DNA from: Bradyrhizobium betae
Lineage (GTDB): Bacteria > Pseudomonadota > Alphaproteobacteria > Rhizobiales > Xanthobacteraceae
DNA: 64,000 nucleotides
Direction of reading: 5' to 3'
Assembly: GCF_008932115.1 (NCBI RefSeq)
Contig: NZ_CP044543.1
Coordinates: 6,206,501 to 6,270,500, forward strand
Part shown: positions 41,184 through 49,684 of the stretch, piece by piece
Numbering within the stretch: position 1 is the first letter of the stretch
How the letters are laid out: each line of letters starts with the position of its first letter
Program-made: the position numbers and the translations under genes
Notes under the pieces: model-generated
What the model saw: the letters and a program-made list of their open reading frames with translations, nothing else
The model's database searches: none
Told to the model about the DNA's origin: nothing

Positions 41184-41990
41184 TCAACGTGCGTCGGCGT
41201 TCTTCTGCGATGCGCCGGCCGGGACCACGTGAACCACGCGAAAGCCGTTGTCCCTGAGGTATCGCAGGAAGGCGGGCATGATCGCCGCCGTGCGCGCCTT
41301 GGGGTCGTGGAAGAGGATGATGCCCTTGCCGGCGGCGGCGAGGCGCTCGGTGACGAGCTTCAGTTCCTGCTCCGGCGTCATCTCGTTCCAGTCGCTGGCC
41401 CAGAGGTCGGCGCCGAACACGACGATGCCGCGCGATTGCAGCAGGTCGAGCTCGGCCTGCGTCGACTCGAAATAGGGGAAGCGGAAGAACGGCGTCGAGG
41501 GCGTCGTCGTCGAGACGCCCTTCAGCGCCATCTCGTCGGCCGCGATGCCGCGGTCGATCTCGCTCTTCGCCTTGTCGAACGGGATCCGCGCCATGAACGG
41601 ATGCGAGAATGTGTGGTGGCCGATGGTGTGGCCCTCGCGCGCGATGCGCTTGACCATGTCGGGGTGCTCGGAGGCGTGCAGGCCGATCAGGAAGAAGGTC
41701 GCGCGCACGCATTCCTGCGCCAGCGCCGCCAGCACCTTCGACGTCGTCGGCGGATGCGGGCCGTCGTCGAAGGTCAGCACGACCTCGTGATCGGCGAGCG
41801 CCAGCGTCTGTGGAAAGCTCTTCAAGCCCACGCGCGGCGTGGTCTTCGCATCGACGCTCAGGACCCGCGAGGTTCCCAATGCGTCCTTGCGCGGACAGTC
41901 CGCGGCCCCCGCCGACGCGATGCCGGCGACGGCCGAAAGGACCGCGCCCGCCGCGATCGAGGTCCAGCTCAGTCGAAGCATCTTTGTCAT
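41184..41990 (-). CDS. Exported polysaccharide deacetylase
   Basis: 268-aa CE4 deacetylase with signal peptide (1-30), TFDDGP (73-78), H126-x3-H130 ('HTFSH') and 'GKGIILFHDPKARTAAIMP'. It lacks the long C-terminal tail of its downstream paralogue and is close to a minimal NodB fold. Mature N-termini of the two share 'DALGTSR-L-VD', showing tandem duplication. Divergent from mgtE with an 83-base gap. Substrate unknown. Confidence 0.92.
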   Translation of the reverse strand: MTKMLRLSWTSIAAGAVLSAVAGIASAGAADCPRKDALGTSRVLSVDAKTTPRVGLKSFPQTLALADHEVVLTFDDGPHPPTTSKVLAALAQECVRATFFLIGLHASEHPDMVKRIAREGHTIGHHTFSHPFMARIPFDKAKSEIDRGIAADEMALKGVSTTTPSTPFFRFPYFESTQAELDLLQSRGIVVFGADLWASDWNEMTPEQELKLVTERLAAAGKGIILFHDPKARTAAIMPAFLRYLRDNGFRVVHVVPAGASQKNADAR

Positions 41991-42073
41991 TGCGCTGGCT
42001 GTTGCCTTGTGGGTATTGCCTGAACCATCAGCTCAGACCACCCGTTCCAACCTGTCAAACGGCGAGGCGCGCC

Positions 42074-43495
42074 ATGGATGAACATATGGACGGTGCCTCA
42101 TCCGCCGAGGCCTCGGTACTCGACCACGTGCCGATGCGCAATGAAGACGGCGAAATTCGTCACGAATTCGTCGAGGAAATTGCCCGTGCGATCGAGGCCG
42201 GCGACAGCGCCTCGCTGCGCGCCTGCGTCGCCGAACTGCACGAGGCCGATCTCGGCGATCTGATCGGCGCTCTTGCGCCCGACGACCGTGTCCGCCTGGT
42301 CGAGCTCACGGGCACCGACTTCGACTTCTCGGCACTGAACGAAGTCGACGAGGCCGTCCGCGAGGAGATCCTCGACGAGCTGCCGCCGGAGACGGTGGCC
42401 GAGGGCGTCCGCGAGCTCGAATCCGACGACGCCGTCGAACTGCTGGAAACCCTCGACGAGGACGAGCAGGAGGAGATCCTCGAAAAGTTGCCTCTGCAGG
42501 AGCGCGTCGCGCTCGAGCGCAGCCTGCTTTATCCGGAGAATTCGGCCGGCCGCCGGATGCAGACGGAGTTCATCGCGGTGCCCCAGGATTTCACCGTGGG
42601 GCAGGCGATCGACTACATGCGCGACACGCCGGATCTGCCCGATCGCTTCTACGAGATCTATGTCGTCGACAAGGATCGGCATTGGCAGGGCGCGGTCTCG
42701 CTCGACGTCCTGCTCCGCGCCCGCCGTCCGGTGCCGCTCGCCGAGCTCACCGACGAGGACCGCCGCCGCGTCTCCGTCCTGGAGGACCAGGAGGAGGTGG
42801 CGCGCATGTTCGGCAAGTACAATCTCGTCGCAGCGCCGGTGCTCGACACCCAGGATCGGCTCGTCGGCGTCATCACCGTCGACGACGTCGTCGACGTGAT
42901 CGAGGAAGAGGCGGACGAGGACCTCAAGGCGCTCGGCGGCGTCAACAGCGACGAAGAGCTTTCCGACACCGTTTTCACCATCGCCCGCGCGCGGTTCAAC
43001 TGGCTGCTGGTCAATCTCGCCACCGCGTTCCTGGCATCCTCCGTGCTCGGCCTGTTCGAGGGCCAGCTCGAGAAGATGGTCGCACTCGCCGTGCTGGCGC
43101 CGATCGTGGCGAGCCAGGGCGGCAATGCCGCGACCCAGACCATGACGGTCGCGGTGCGGGCGCTGGCGACCCGCGAGCTCGGCTCCTCCAACGCCTGGCG
43201 CGTGGTGATGCGCGAAGGCATGGTCGGCCTCGTCAACGGACTGGCCTTCGCCGTGATCACCGGCATCGCGGCGGTGGCCTGGTTCAAGATCGCGGGCCTC
43301 GGCATCGTCATCGGGCTTGCGATCATCGTCAACCTCGTCGCCGGCGCGCTCGGCGGCATCTTGATTCCGATGGCGCTCGAACGCGTCAGGGCCGACCCGG
43401 CGGTGGCCTCCGGCACCTTCGTCACCACGGTGACCGACGTGGTCGGCTTCTTCTCCTTCCTCGGCATCGCCACGTTGTGGTTCGGGTTGAGGTAA
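42074..43495 (+). CDS. mgtE: Magnesium transporter MgtE
   Basis: 473-aa Mg2+ channel. Acidic N domain (~35-150, with MgtE repeats such as 'ELHEADLGDLIGALAPDDR'), tandem CBS domains (~155-280, 'GAVSLDVLLRARRPVPLAEL', 'GVITVDDVVDVIEEEADED') and five C-terminal TM helices ('LAPIVASQGGNAATQTMTV' carries the conserved pore-side motif). The ATG at 42074 with GAGG upstream gives the usual length; the frame is open 88 codons upstream but runs over the divergent promoter. The cytoplasmic Mg-sensing gate works through the N and CBS domains. Confidence 0.95.
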   Translation: MDEHMDGASSAEASVLDHVPMRNEDGEIRHEFVEEIARAIEAGDSASLRACVAELHEADLGDLIGALAPDDRVRLVELTGTDFDFSALNEVDEAVREEILDELPPETVAEGVRELESDDAVELLETLDEDEQEEILEKLPLQERVALERSLLYPENSAGRRMQTEFIAVPQDFTVGQAIDYMRDTPDLPDRFYEIYVVDKDRHWQGAVSLDVLLRARRPVPLAELTDEDRRRVSVLEDQEEVARMFGKYNLVAAPVLDTQDRLVGVITVDDVVDVIEEEADEDLKALGGVNSDEELSDTVFTIARARFNWLLVNLATAFLASSVLGLFEGQLEKMVALAVLAPIVASQGGNAATQTMTVAVRALATRELGSSNAWRVVMREGMVGLVNGLAFAVITGIAAVAWFKIAGLGIVIGLAIIVNLVAGALGGILIPMALERVRADPAVASGTFVTTVTDVVGFFSFLGIATLWFGLR

Positions 43496-43519
43496 GGGGC
43501 GGGAGCGGAACGCTCTCCT

Positions 43520-43656
43520 CGTGTCCCGGGCGCGCTGCAACGCTCTTGGCGTTGCTGCGCAGGACCGGGACCCAGAAAGCGGCACGGTACTGCGGCGACG
43601 TGGGCCCCGGCTCTGCAGCGCACCGCTGAAGAAGCGCTGCGCCGCGTCCGGGGCAC
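43520..43656. repeat. Inverted-repeat element after mgtE
   Basis: Left arm CGTGTCCCGGGCGCGCTGC (from 43520) and right arm GCTGCGCCGCGTCCGGGGC (ending CACG, 43656) are imperfectly complementary. A smaller hairpin (GCAACGCTCTTGGCGTTGC) lies inside. Same style of intergenic palindrome as at 22930 and 30409 but a different sequence. Confidence 0.55.
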
Positions 43657-43719
43657 GGCCGCCATCATCTTTAATCCGAACTTAAGCGACCTGCCGCATC
43701 ATCGTCCGCGCTTGGGGGA

Positions 43720-44022
43720 ATGAGCATGCGTGTGCGGCTGAAGGCTGACGGACGGGTTGTCGAGCTGCGGGATGGGCAGGAGTTTCCAATCCAGCCTGCG
43801 GCCACCGCAGCGCCGGCCGATGCCAGCCCGCTCGCGGTGCGCGATCTGCGCCGCCGTGCCTGCCTCACCCAGATGGAGTTCGCGGCAAAACTCGGCGTTC
43901 CGGTCGAGACCATCCGCAACTGGGAGCAGGGCAAGCGCGCTCCGCGGGGACCCGCCCGCGCGCTGCTCGCGGTGATCGCGCATGCGCCGGAGACCGTGTT
44001 CCAGGCGCTCGCCAAAGCCTGA
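43720..44022 (+). CDS. XRE-family helix-turn-helix protein
   Basis: 100-aa DNA-binding protein with a C-terminal HTH at ~42-85 ('LTQMEFAAKLGVPVETIRNW', 'EQGKRAPRGPARALLAVIA'), as in HigA/MqsA-type antitoxins and NadS-like regulators. The N-terminal ~40 residues are short beta/linker sequence. No toxin-like gene is adjacent, so a lone regulator or a relic antitoxin are both possible. Start at ATG 43720; the ATG at 43726 fits a GGGGGA site at better spacing. Confidence 0.8.
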   Translation: MSMRVRLKADGRVVELRDGQEFPIQPAATAAPADASPLAVRDLRRRACLTQMEFAAKLGVPVETIRNWEQGKRAPRGPARALLAVIAHAPETVFQALAKA

Positions 44023-44170
44023 CGCCAAGGCTCTTGACGCACACCCCCCGTTAGCATTGCGCGCTGAATATCCGGGCTGACCGCTGCGGCGTCCGTTGGC
44101 AGTGTCACGGGCCGGGTCCATAATGACGCCTGGATGATGCTTGGGACGACCACAACAGAGAGGATTCCTC

Positions 44171-44989
44171 ATGCTGTTCGTCGAGGCCAATGGCGCAAAA
44201 ATACCGGCGATCGGGCTCGGGACCTGGGAGCTGACCGGTCGCCCCTGCGGACGCGTGGTCGAGCAGGCGTTGCGGCTTGGCTATCGCCACATCGACACCG
44301 CGCAGGTCTACGAGAATGAGCGTGAGGTCGGCGACGGCCTGCGCGCCTCCGGCGTGCGCCGCGACGACATCTTCCTCACGACCAAAGTCTGGACCAGCCA
44401 TTTCACGCCGCACGATCTCGAGCGCTCGGTCAAGGAGAGCCTCGTCCGGCTGCGGCTTCCGTCGGTCGACCTGCTGCTGCTGCACTGGCCCAATTCGCAC
44501 GTGCCGCTGGCGGAGACGCTTGGCGCGCTGGCGCATGCCAAGCGCATGGGCCTGACGCACCACATCGGCGTCTCCAACTTCACGGTGGCGCTCATCGAAG
44601 AGGCGGTGGCGCTGTGCCCGGAGCCGCTGGTCTGCAACCAGGTCGAATACCATCCCTATCTCGACCAGGCGAAGGTGAAGGCGGCCTGCGACCAGCACGG
44701 TCTCGCGCTGGTCGCCTACAGCCCGATCGCCCGGGGTCGCATCAAGTCCGACCAGACGCTTGGCGAGATCGGCCGTGCCCACCACAAGACACCGGCACAG
44801 ATCTGCCTGCGCTGGCTGGTGCAACAGAATGTCGCCGCGATCCCGCGCACCTCGCGCGTCGAACGCCTGTCGGAAAACATCGAGATCTTCGATTTCGAGC
44901 TCTCGGACGACGAGATGACCCGGATCGCCGCGCTGGCCAGTCCGAAGGGCCGTCTCACCGATTATGGTTTCGCGCCAAAATGGGATTGA
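44171..44989 (+). CDS. Aldo/keto reductase
   Basis: 272-aa NAD(P)H-dependent aldo/keto reductase of the 2,5-diketo-D-gluconate reductase-like class. Catalytic tetrad D42, Y47 ('HIDTAQVYENE'), K72 ('TTKVWTSH') and H105 ('LLLLHWPNS') are all present; 'GVSNFTVALIEEAV' and the C-terminal 'AAIPRTSRVERLSENI' cofactor loop follow. The start at 44171 has GAGAGGA upstream. Reduces aldehydes or ketones; substrate not inferable from neighbours. Confidence 0.93.
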   Translation: MLFVEANGAKIPAIGLGTWELTGRPCGRVVEQALRLGYRHIDTAQVYENEREVGDGLRASGVRRDDIFLTTKVWTSHFTPHDLERSVKESLVRLRLPSVDLLLLHWPNSHVPLAETLGALAHAKRMGLTHHIGVSNFTVALIEEAVALCPEPLVCNQVEYHPYLDQAKVKAACDQHGLALVAYSPIARGRIKSDQTLGEIGRAHHKTPAQICLRWLVQQNVAAIPRTSRVERLSENIEIFDFELSDDEMTRIAALASPKGRLTDYGFAPKWD

Positions 44990-45038
44990 GGGGCGGCCGG
45001 GGTATGGTAGGACCGCGGCGGCAACCCAAGATCGGGCG

Positions 45039-46013
45039 ATGGAACTGCGGAAGATCATACGAACGGACATTGCAGCGTCAGCGATCGCGCATTTGACGCT
45101 CGTCGGGCTGATCATCGTGATCAGCGAGGTGCATCCGTTTCACGCCGCGCCGCCCGAGACCGTGTCGGTCGACATCGTCACGCCGGAGCAGGTCAAGCAG
45201 GAGGAGGCCAAGGCGGAAGAAAAGGCCGAGGAGAAGGTGAAGGAAAAGCCGCCGGAGCCGCCCCTCGACCTGAAGCTGCCGAAGCTGGATTTCACCGACA
45301 AGGACAAGGCGGCCACGGCGCCAAAGCCTTCGGCCAAGCAGCAGGCCGCGGCGTCGTCTTCGAAGCAGCAGGCATCGCCTGAACCGTCGCAGCAGAAACA
45401 GCCGCAGCCGTCACCGCAGCAGCGTGAAGCCACCGCGCAGCCGCAGCCTCAACAACCGCAGCCTTCGCCGCCACAGCCGCAGCCATCGCAATTGCCGCCG
45501 CAACAGCCGATGCCGCAGGCGATGCAGCAGCCGTCGCCCGCCGCAATGTCGCAGCCACAGGCCGCGCCGCCGCCGGCCTATCAGGCGCCGGAGCCTGACG
45601 TCACCGTCAAGTATGGCGTCATGCTGGGTCTGCCGCCGGAACTGCCGCCCGAGCCGAAAGACGCTCCCAAGGACGACGGCGGCGACGGAAAGGAGTCGAT
45701 CGCCGCCAAGCTGCCGCCTGAAATCATCGCCGAGCTTCGTCGCCGCCTGAGAAGCTGTGCCAAGCTCCCGGCGGGCGTCTCGCCGACCGACAACGTCAAT
45801 ATCAAGCTGCGTGCGGTGTTCGCCACCGACGGCACGCTGGCGCGCCCGCCGATCCTGATCCAGGCCCCGCCGTCCGCGAAGGGCGTCGCCATCGTGAAGT
45901 CCGCGATCAGGGCGCTCGAATCCTGCCAGCCCTACAAGATGCTGCCCGCCAACCTGTATCAGGAATGGAAAGTGATGGACCTGCCGTTCAGCCCGCGGGA
46001 TTTCGGCGGGTAG
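45039..46013 (+). CDS. TolA/TonB-like energy-transducing envelope protein
   Basis: 324-aa inner-membrane protein: N-terminal TM anchor (~12-30, 'ASAIAHLTLVGLIIVISEV'), a charged Lys/Glu coiled segment (~45-80, repeats of 'EEKAE'), a long Gln/Pro-rich linker (~110-190) and a small C-terminal domain ('LRRRLRSCAKLPAGVSPTDN', 'KSAIRALESCQPYKML') with two Cys as in TolA/TonB C-terminal folds. tolQ, tolR, tolB, exbBD and pal are not nearby. It could reach through the periplasm to an outer-membrane partner (family role). The Q/P linker is compositionally repetitive. Confidence 0.8.
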   Translation: MELRKIIRTDIAASAIAHLTLVGLIIVISEVHPFHAAPPETVSVDIVTPEQVKQEEAKAEEKAEEKVKEKPPEPPLDLKLPKLDFTDKDKAATAPKPSAKQQAAASSSKQQASPEPSQQKQPQPSPQQREATAQPQPQQPQPSPPQPQPSQLPPQQPMPQAMQQPSPAAMSQPQAAPPPAYQAPEPDVTVKYGVMLGLPPELPPEPKDAPKDDGGDGKESIAAKLPPEIIAELRRRLRSCAKLPAGVSPTDNVNIKLRAVFATDGTLARPPILIQAPPSAKGVAIVKSAIRALESCQPYKMLPANLYQEWKVMDLPFSPRDFGG

Positions 46014-46019
46014 CTGGCG

Positions 46020-46745
46020 TCATTGAGCAGCACCGCGCTTCCGCATCGCTTCGCCATCCGCTGTCACTACCGGCGCCATCGCCTGCCACGCGCTTGAGGC
46101 GAACTGCCGTCGCCAGGTCACGACCACCACCGCAGCCGTGGTCACGAACAGTACCCAGGGGCTGACGAACCAGCCGAGATAGCCGAGCGCGAAAAAGAAC
46201 GCGCGCTGGCCGCGGTTGAAGTGGCGGCCGGCGGATTCGAACACGCGCGTGGTGCGGATGACGTGGGCTTCGGCCTCCGGCGTGTCACGCTGGGCAGCCG
46301 GCGGCATGCCGCCGAACAGGATCGCGACATAGTTGAACAGGCGATAGGCCCAGGCGAACTTGAAGAAGGCGTAGACGCAGATCAGCACGAGGCCGACGCA
46401 TTTCAGCTCCCACATCGCCGGCGAGGTGCTGAGGTCGATCGGCAGCTTGCTCAGGATGGTGATGGCGTCGTTGGTGGCGTGCAGCAGCGCCAGCGCGCCG
46501 CCGAGCGCGAACAGGCTGGTGGAGGCGAAGAAGGCGGTGCCGTTCTGGAGCGAGGCCATGATCTGCATGTCGACCATGCGGGTGTCGCGGTCGAGCAGAC
46601 GGCGGACCCAGACCTCGCGATAGCGGTTCATCCGCGCCGACAGGCTGTCGCGGCCATAGGCCGAATGCTCCAGCGTCAGGGCATAGACCAGCCATTCGAC
46701 GATGAAGAAGCCGACCGCGGTGATGTCGACCCAATGCCTGCTCAT
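46020..46745 (-). CDS. DUF599 family membrane protein
   Basis: 241-aa membrane protein of the DUF599 family. Landmarks: 'ALTLEHSAYGRDSLSARMN', 'REVWVRRLLDRDTRMVDMQI' (typical cytoplasmic-side motif), 'SLQNGTAFFASTSLFALGG' and C-terminal 'RGQRAFFFALGYLGWFVSPW'. Four or five TM helices. Function unknown. The start at 46745 has GAGGAG upstream. Convergent with the TolA-like gene (six bases) and divergent from GST. Confidence 0.88.
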   Translation of the reverse strand: MSRHWVDITAVGFFIVEWLVYALTLEHSAYGRDSLSARMNRYREVWVRRLLDRDTRMVDMQIMASLQNGTAFFASTSLFALGGALALLHATNDAITILSKLPIDLSTSPAMWELKCVGLVLICVYAFFKFAWAYRLFNYVAILFGGMPPAAQRDTPEAEAHVIRTTRVFESAGRHFNRGQRAFFFALGYLGWFVSPWVLFVTTAAVVVVTWRRQFASSAWQAMAPVVTADGEAMRKRGAAQ

Positions 46746-46867
46746 GTCGCTCTCCTCGCAACCATCGCAACGATTGCCACGCATGGCTGGTCGCGGCAAC
46801 GATTGATTGGCGGCAGGCGTTGGCGCTAAAAGCAGCCGCACAAACGGACTCGGGAAGGACCGGTGAC

Positions 46868-47530
46868 ATGGCAACGCTCAAGCTTGCGATCGGCAACAAG
46901 AACTACTCGTCCTGGTCGTTGCGGCCCTGGCTCGCGCTGCGCGCGAACGACATTCCGTTCGAGGAGACCGTCCTTCCGCTCTACACCGACAACCCCGCGG
47001 ACAAGCAGCGGATCCTCTCCTTCAGCCGCGCCGGCAAGGTGCCGGTGCTGGTCGATGGCGACATTACGGTGTGGGATTCGCTGAGCATCATCGAATACGT
47101 CGCCGAGCGTTATCCGGACAAGACGTTGTGGCCCGACGATGTCGCGGCGCGCGCGCATGCCCGTTCGGTGTGCGCCGAAATGCATTCCGGCTTCATGGCC
47201 CTGCGCAAAGAGTGCGGCATGAACCTGCATCGCCCGGTGCGGCCCGTGACGCTGTCGGCCGATGCGCTCGCCAACGTCGCGCGCGTGCAGGAGATCTGGC
47301 GCGAGTGCCGGGCGCGCTATGGCGCCGGGGGACCGTTCCTGTTCGGCGCTTTCGGCGCGGCGGACGCGATGTACGCGCCGGTCGTGCACCGTTTCCGTAC
47401 TTACGCGATCGACGTCGGGCCGGAGGCCAGGGCCTATATGGAGACGATGATGGCGCTGCCGGCGTTCCAGGAGTGGACCCGAGACGGGCTCGCCGAGACG
47501 CTGCTCATCGACAGGTTCGAGACCGTCTAG
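46868..47530 (+). CDS. Glutathione S-transferase family protein
   Basis: 220-aa GST: thioredoxin-like N-domain with 'LAIGNKNYSSWSLRPWLALR' (activating Ser near residues 13-15), 'FSRAGKVPVLVDGDITVWDS' (cis-Pro and GSH-binding) and an all-alpha C-domain ('FGAFGAADAMYAPVVHRFRT'). The NYSSWSLRPW motif defines the common bacterial subfamily. Start at 46868 with AAGGA upstream. Detoxification or stress role is inferred. Confidence 0.9.
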   Translation: MATLKLAIGNKNYSSWSLRPWLALRANDIPFEETVLPLYTDNPADKQRILSFSRAGKVPVLVDGDITVWDSLSIIEYVAERYPDKTLWPDDVAARAHARSVCAEMHSGFMALRKECGMNLHRPVRPVTLSADALANVARVQEIWRECRARYGAGGPFLFGAFGAADAMYAPVVHRFRTYAIDVGPEARAYMETMMALPAFQEWTRDGLAETLLIDRFETV

Positions 47531-47816
47531 GCCAAAATGCCAGCCGACCGGGAACCGCCCGGTGTCGGGACGCAGGTGAGTCTAGGTTGCTGGTGCTCCA
47601 ATACCGTCCGGAAGGGTTGGGTTCCAGCGGTATCATCGGCTGCCGGTTCGCTGACTATCGTCCTGAAATCACTGCGGGATCGGGACGTTTGCCATGCCTG
47701 TATACTGCTGGCCAAAACGGCTGGCCGCATGCTATAGGACAGGCCGGGTTTTCAGCCGGTCCGTCGCAGTGGGACCCTGGGCACGGCCGGCGCTGTTTGA
47801 GTGATGGAGATGGGCG

Positions 47817-48008
47817 TTGAAGCATAAATTTCCCGTGGGAACGCGCGTATTGTTCACCGCCAGCAATGTCGCGCGCCCGGCTGCGAGTGGCTCTTACGAG
47901 ATCATTCGCCTGCTGCCGACGGACGGCGACGACTGCCAGTACCGCATCAAGAGCTCGACGGAAGCCTTCGAGCGCGTCGCCAAGGAAAGCCAGCTCGCGC
48001 AGTCTTGA
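47817..48008 (+). CDS. Short conserved rhizobial hypothetical protein
   Basis: 63-aa protein starting with TTG ('MKHKFPVGTRVLFTASNVARP') preceded by GGAGATGGG; it has a KOW/SH3-like beta composition and ends 'RVAKESQLAQS'. Proteins of this kind are known from rhizobia without function. Small size and rare start make the call moderate. Confidence 0.65.
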   Translation: MKHKFPVGTRVLFTASNVARPAASGSYEIIRLLPTDGDDCQYRIKSSTEAFERVAKESQLAQS

Positions 48009-48163
48009 GGGGGCACGCTGCCGCGCATTGACGTTGCGAACGAATTGACTTGCTCGCCGTCAAAAGGCCCGCTTCGCCTCGACAGAGTCATTCGGGGGCA
48101 GCTACTGACTCGCGGTGCTCGCTTTGACCATTCGCTCTTTGCTCGCGTGAGGGGACATCGCGC

Positions 48164-49144
48164 ATGAACTGGGCATGGGCCACGTCGCTCGACCAAATCT
48201 GGCGCTCGCCGGCCTTTCCGATGTGGATGACGCTGGCGGCTGCCGGCTTCTTCGGATTGGTTCTGCTGATCACGCTGTTGCGCGCCGACAAGTCGGTCGC
48301 CAACGGCGCTCTGACCGTCATCGCGCTGCTCGCCATCGCCATCGCGGTGCCTGCCACCATGCGCGTCTACGGACCGGTGGGGCAGGCCGCTCCGGCCGAA
48401 GCGCGTGCTGTGCAGGCGACGGTGACGGCGAGCCTGCCGGCGCTGTCCTGCCTCGACGATCTCGCCGGAGATGCCGTGGCCGTCGGCTGCGAGAAGGCGC
48501 TGTTGGGTGCGCCCGACACTGCGGCTGCGGCCGTCGCCTACACCGCTTCCCGCATCGACCGGCTGACCGCGCTCGGTGATGCCGCCACCGCCGAGAAGAG
48601 CCTGACTCTGGAGATGAAGGTGCTGCGCAAGTCGCTGGAGCACGATCGCTACGGCCTCGTCGCGCAGGTGCTGGTCGCGCGCGATGGCTGCACGCAGTTC
48701 GATTGCCCGGCCTTCCGCTCGCTGACCGATCAGCAGCAGGTCGCCGCCAACATGGATTCCCATCTCTACGACGCGCTGGTCGCGCGCTATGCGCCGACCT
48801 GGAACGCGCCCGCGCCGGCGATGCCGGCGACAGGGCCGCTCGCCGGGCTGCCGCCGACGATGCCGACGGGCAAGCCGACCAATGCGGAGTTCCCAAGCGC
48901 GTCGTCGACGCCGCCGGTCAGCATCATGACCCCGGAGCCGCCCACGGCGACGACGCGCCAGGCGGCGCCCGCCGCAAACGCAGCGCCGGCTCAGCGCGCA
49001 CCCGCCGCGACCTCGGCCCAGGCGGCTGCACCCGCGGCCGCCGCCGCGAAGAAGCAGCCGGCTGCGAAGCGTCCGCCTGCGGCCGCACCGGTTCCGCTCG
49101 CGCCGCCGCCGGCCTCGGCTCCCGCGGCTGCGGATAACGAGTAG
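48164..49144 (+). CDS. Hypothetical membrane protein with Ala/Pro-rich tail
   Basis: 326-aa protein. Two N-terminal TM helices (about 20-40 and 47-65), then a periplasmic or cytosolic domain with four Cys ('LSCLDDLAGDAVAVGCEKAL' and 'DGCTQFDCPAF'), and a ~110-residue low-complexity Ala/Pro/Thr-rich C-terminus. No family recognised. The C-terminal half may be a flexible linker. Not evidently linked to its neighbours. Confidence 0.75.
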   Translation: MNWAWATSLDQIWRSPAFPMWMTLAAAGFFGLVLLITLLRADKSVANGALTVIALLAIAIAVPATMRVYGPVGQAAPAEARAVQATVTASLPALSCLDDLAGDAVAVGCEKALLGAPDTAAAAVAYTASRIDRLTALGDAATAEKSLTLEMKVLRKSLEHDRYGLVAQVLVARDGCTQFDCPAFRSLTDQQQVAANMDSHLYDALVARYAPTWNAPAPAMPATGPLAGLPPTMPTGKPTNAEFPSASSTPPVSIMTPEPPTATTRQAAPAANAAPAQRAPAATSAQAAAPAAAAAKKQPAAKRPPAAAPVPLAPPPASAPAAADNE

Positions 49145-49186
49145 ATCGGCTTTGAAAACAAGCGGCCGGCCCGCTAATGCTGGGGC

Positions 49187-49627
49187 ATGCCACTACATCT
49201 GATCAAGCTTGCCGTCGGCTGCGACTCCGTCAAGGAATTGAAGGGGTGGATCGCCGAACGGATGCAGACCGCCAAGAAGAAGGGTCTGCCGCAACATCAC
49301 ATCCACATCACCCGCATGGTGCCCAAGCGCGACGCCGAGATCCTCGCGGGCGGGTCGCTCTACTGGGTGATCAAGGGCGAGGTCGCCGCGCGCGAAAAGA
49401 TCATCGGCATCGAGCCGTTCCGCGACAAGGACGGCATCGGCCGCTGCCGGATCGTGATGCAGCCGAAGGTGATCTCCGTGTCGCCGCGGCCGATGCGGCC
49501 GTTCCAGGGCTGGCGCTATCTCGCCGACGATTCCGTGCCGCCCGATCTCGGCAAGTCCGCCGCGGGCTCGATCGCGGCGATGCCGGAGCCGATGCGGCGC
49601 GAACTGCGCGATCTCGGATTGCTCTGA
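49187..49627 (+). CDS. DUF1489 family protein
   Basis: 146-aa alphaproteobacterial DUF1489 protein: 'LIKLAVGCDSVKELKGWI', 'THMTRMVPKRDAEILAGGSL' region (sequence here 'ITRMVPKRDAEIL'), 'YWVIKGEVAAREKIIGIEPF' and 'RPFQGWRYL'. Function unknown, cytoplasmic, conserved in the class. The stop codon overlaps the start of a palindromic repeat at 49626. Confidence 0.9.
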   Translation: MPLHLIKLAVGCDSVKELKGWIAERMQTAKKKGLPQHHIHITRMVPKRDAEILAGGSLYWVIKGEVAAREKIIGIEPFRDKDGIGRCRIVMQPKVISVSPRPMRPFQGWRYLADDSVPPDLGKSAAGSIAAMPEPMRRELRDLGLL

Positions 49628-49674
49628 GCATGATCCGGAAAAGTGTGAAGCGGTTTTCCGAAAAGATCATGCTC
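49626..49674. repeat. Palindromic repeat GAGCATGATC...GATCATGCTC
   Basis: 49-base near-palindrome: GAGCATGATCCGGAAAAG on the left and CTTTTC...GATCATGCTC on the right (TTTTCCGAAAAGATCATG), with a central GTGTGAAGCGG. It overlaps the DUF1489 stop (TGA at 49625-49627) and ends 10 bases before the convergent panC stop. This sequence is a widespread dispersed repeat in Bradyrhizobium/Rhodopseudomonas-type genomes (knowledge of the genus) and here can serve as a bidirectional terminator-like hairpin. Confidence 0.85.
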
Positions 49675-49684
49675 AAGACATAAC

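Noticed and set aside
41810..42073. Upstream extension of the mgtE frame
   Set aside because: Runs into the divergent deacetylase gene and has no MgtE similarity; standard family length starts at 42074.
43720..44022. Toxin-antitoxin pair around the XRE protein
   Set aside because: No toxin-sized partner gene with a matching family lies on either side; only the HTH protein is supported.
45300..45600. Repetitive Gln/Pro codons as a CRISPR or tandem repeat
   Set aside because: The repeat is coding, irregular in length and part of a TolA-type linker; no spacer structure.
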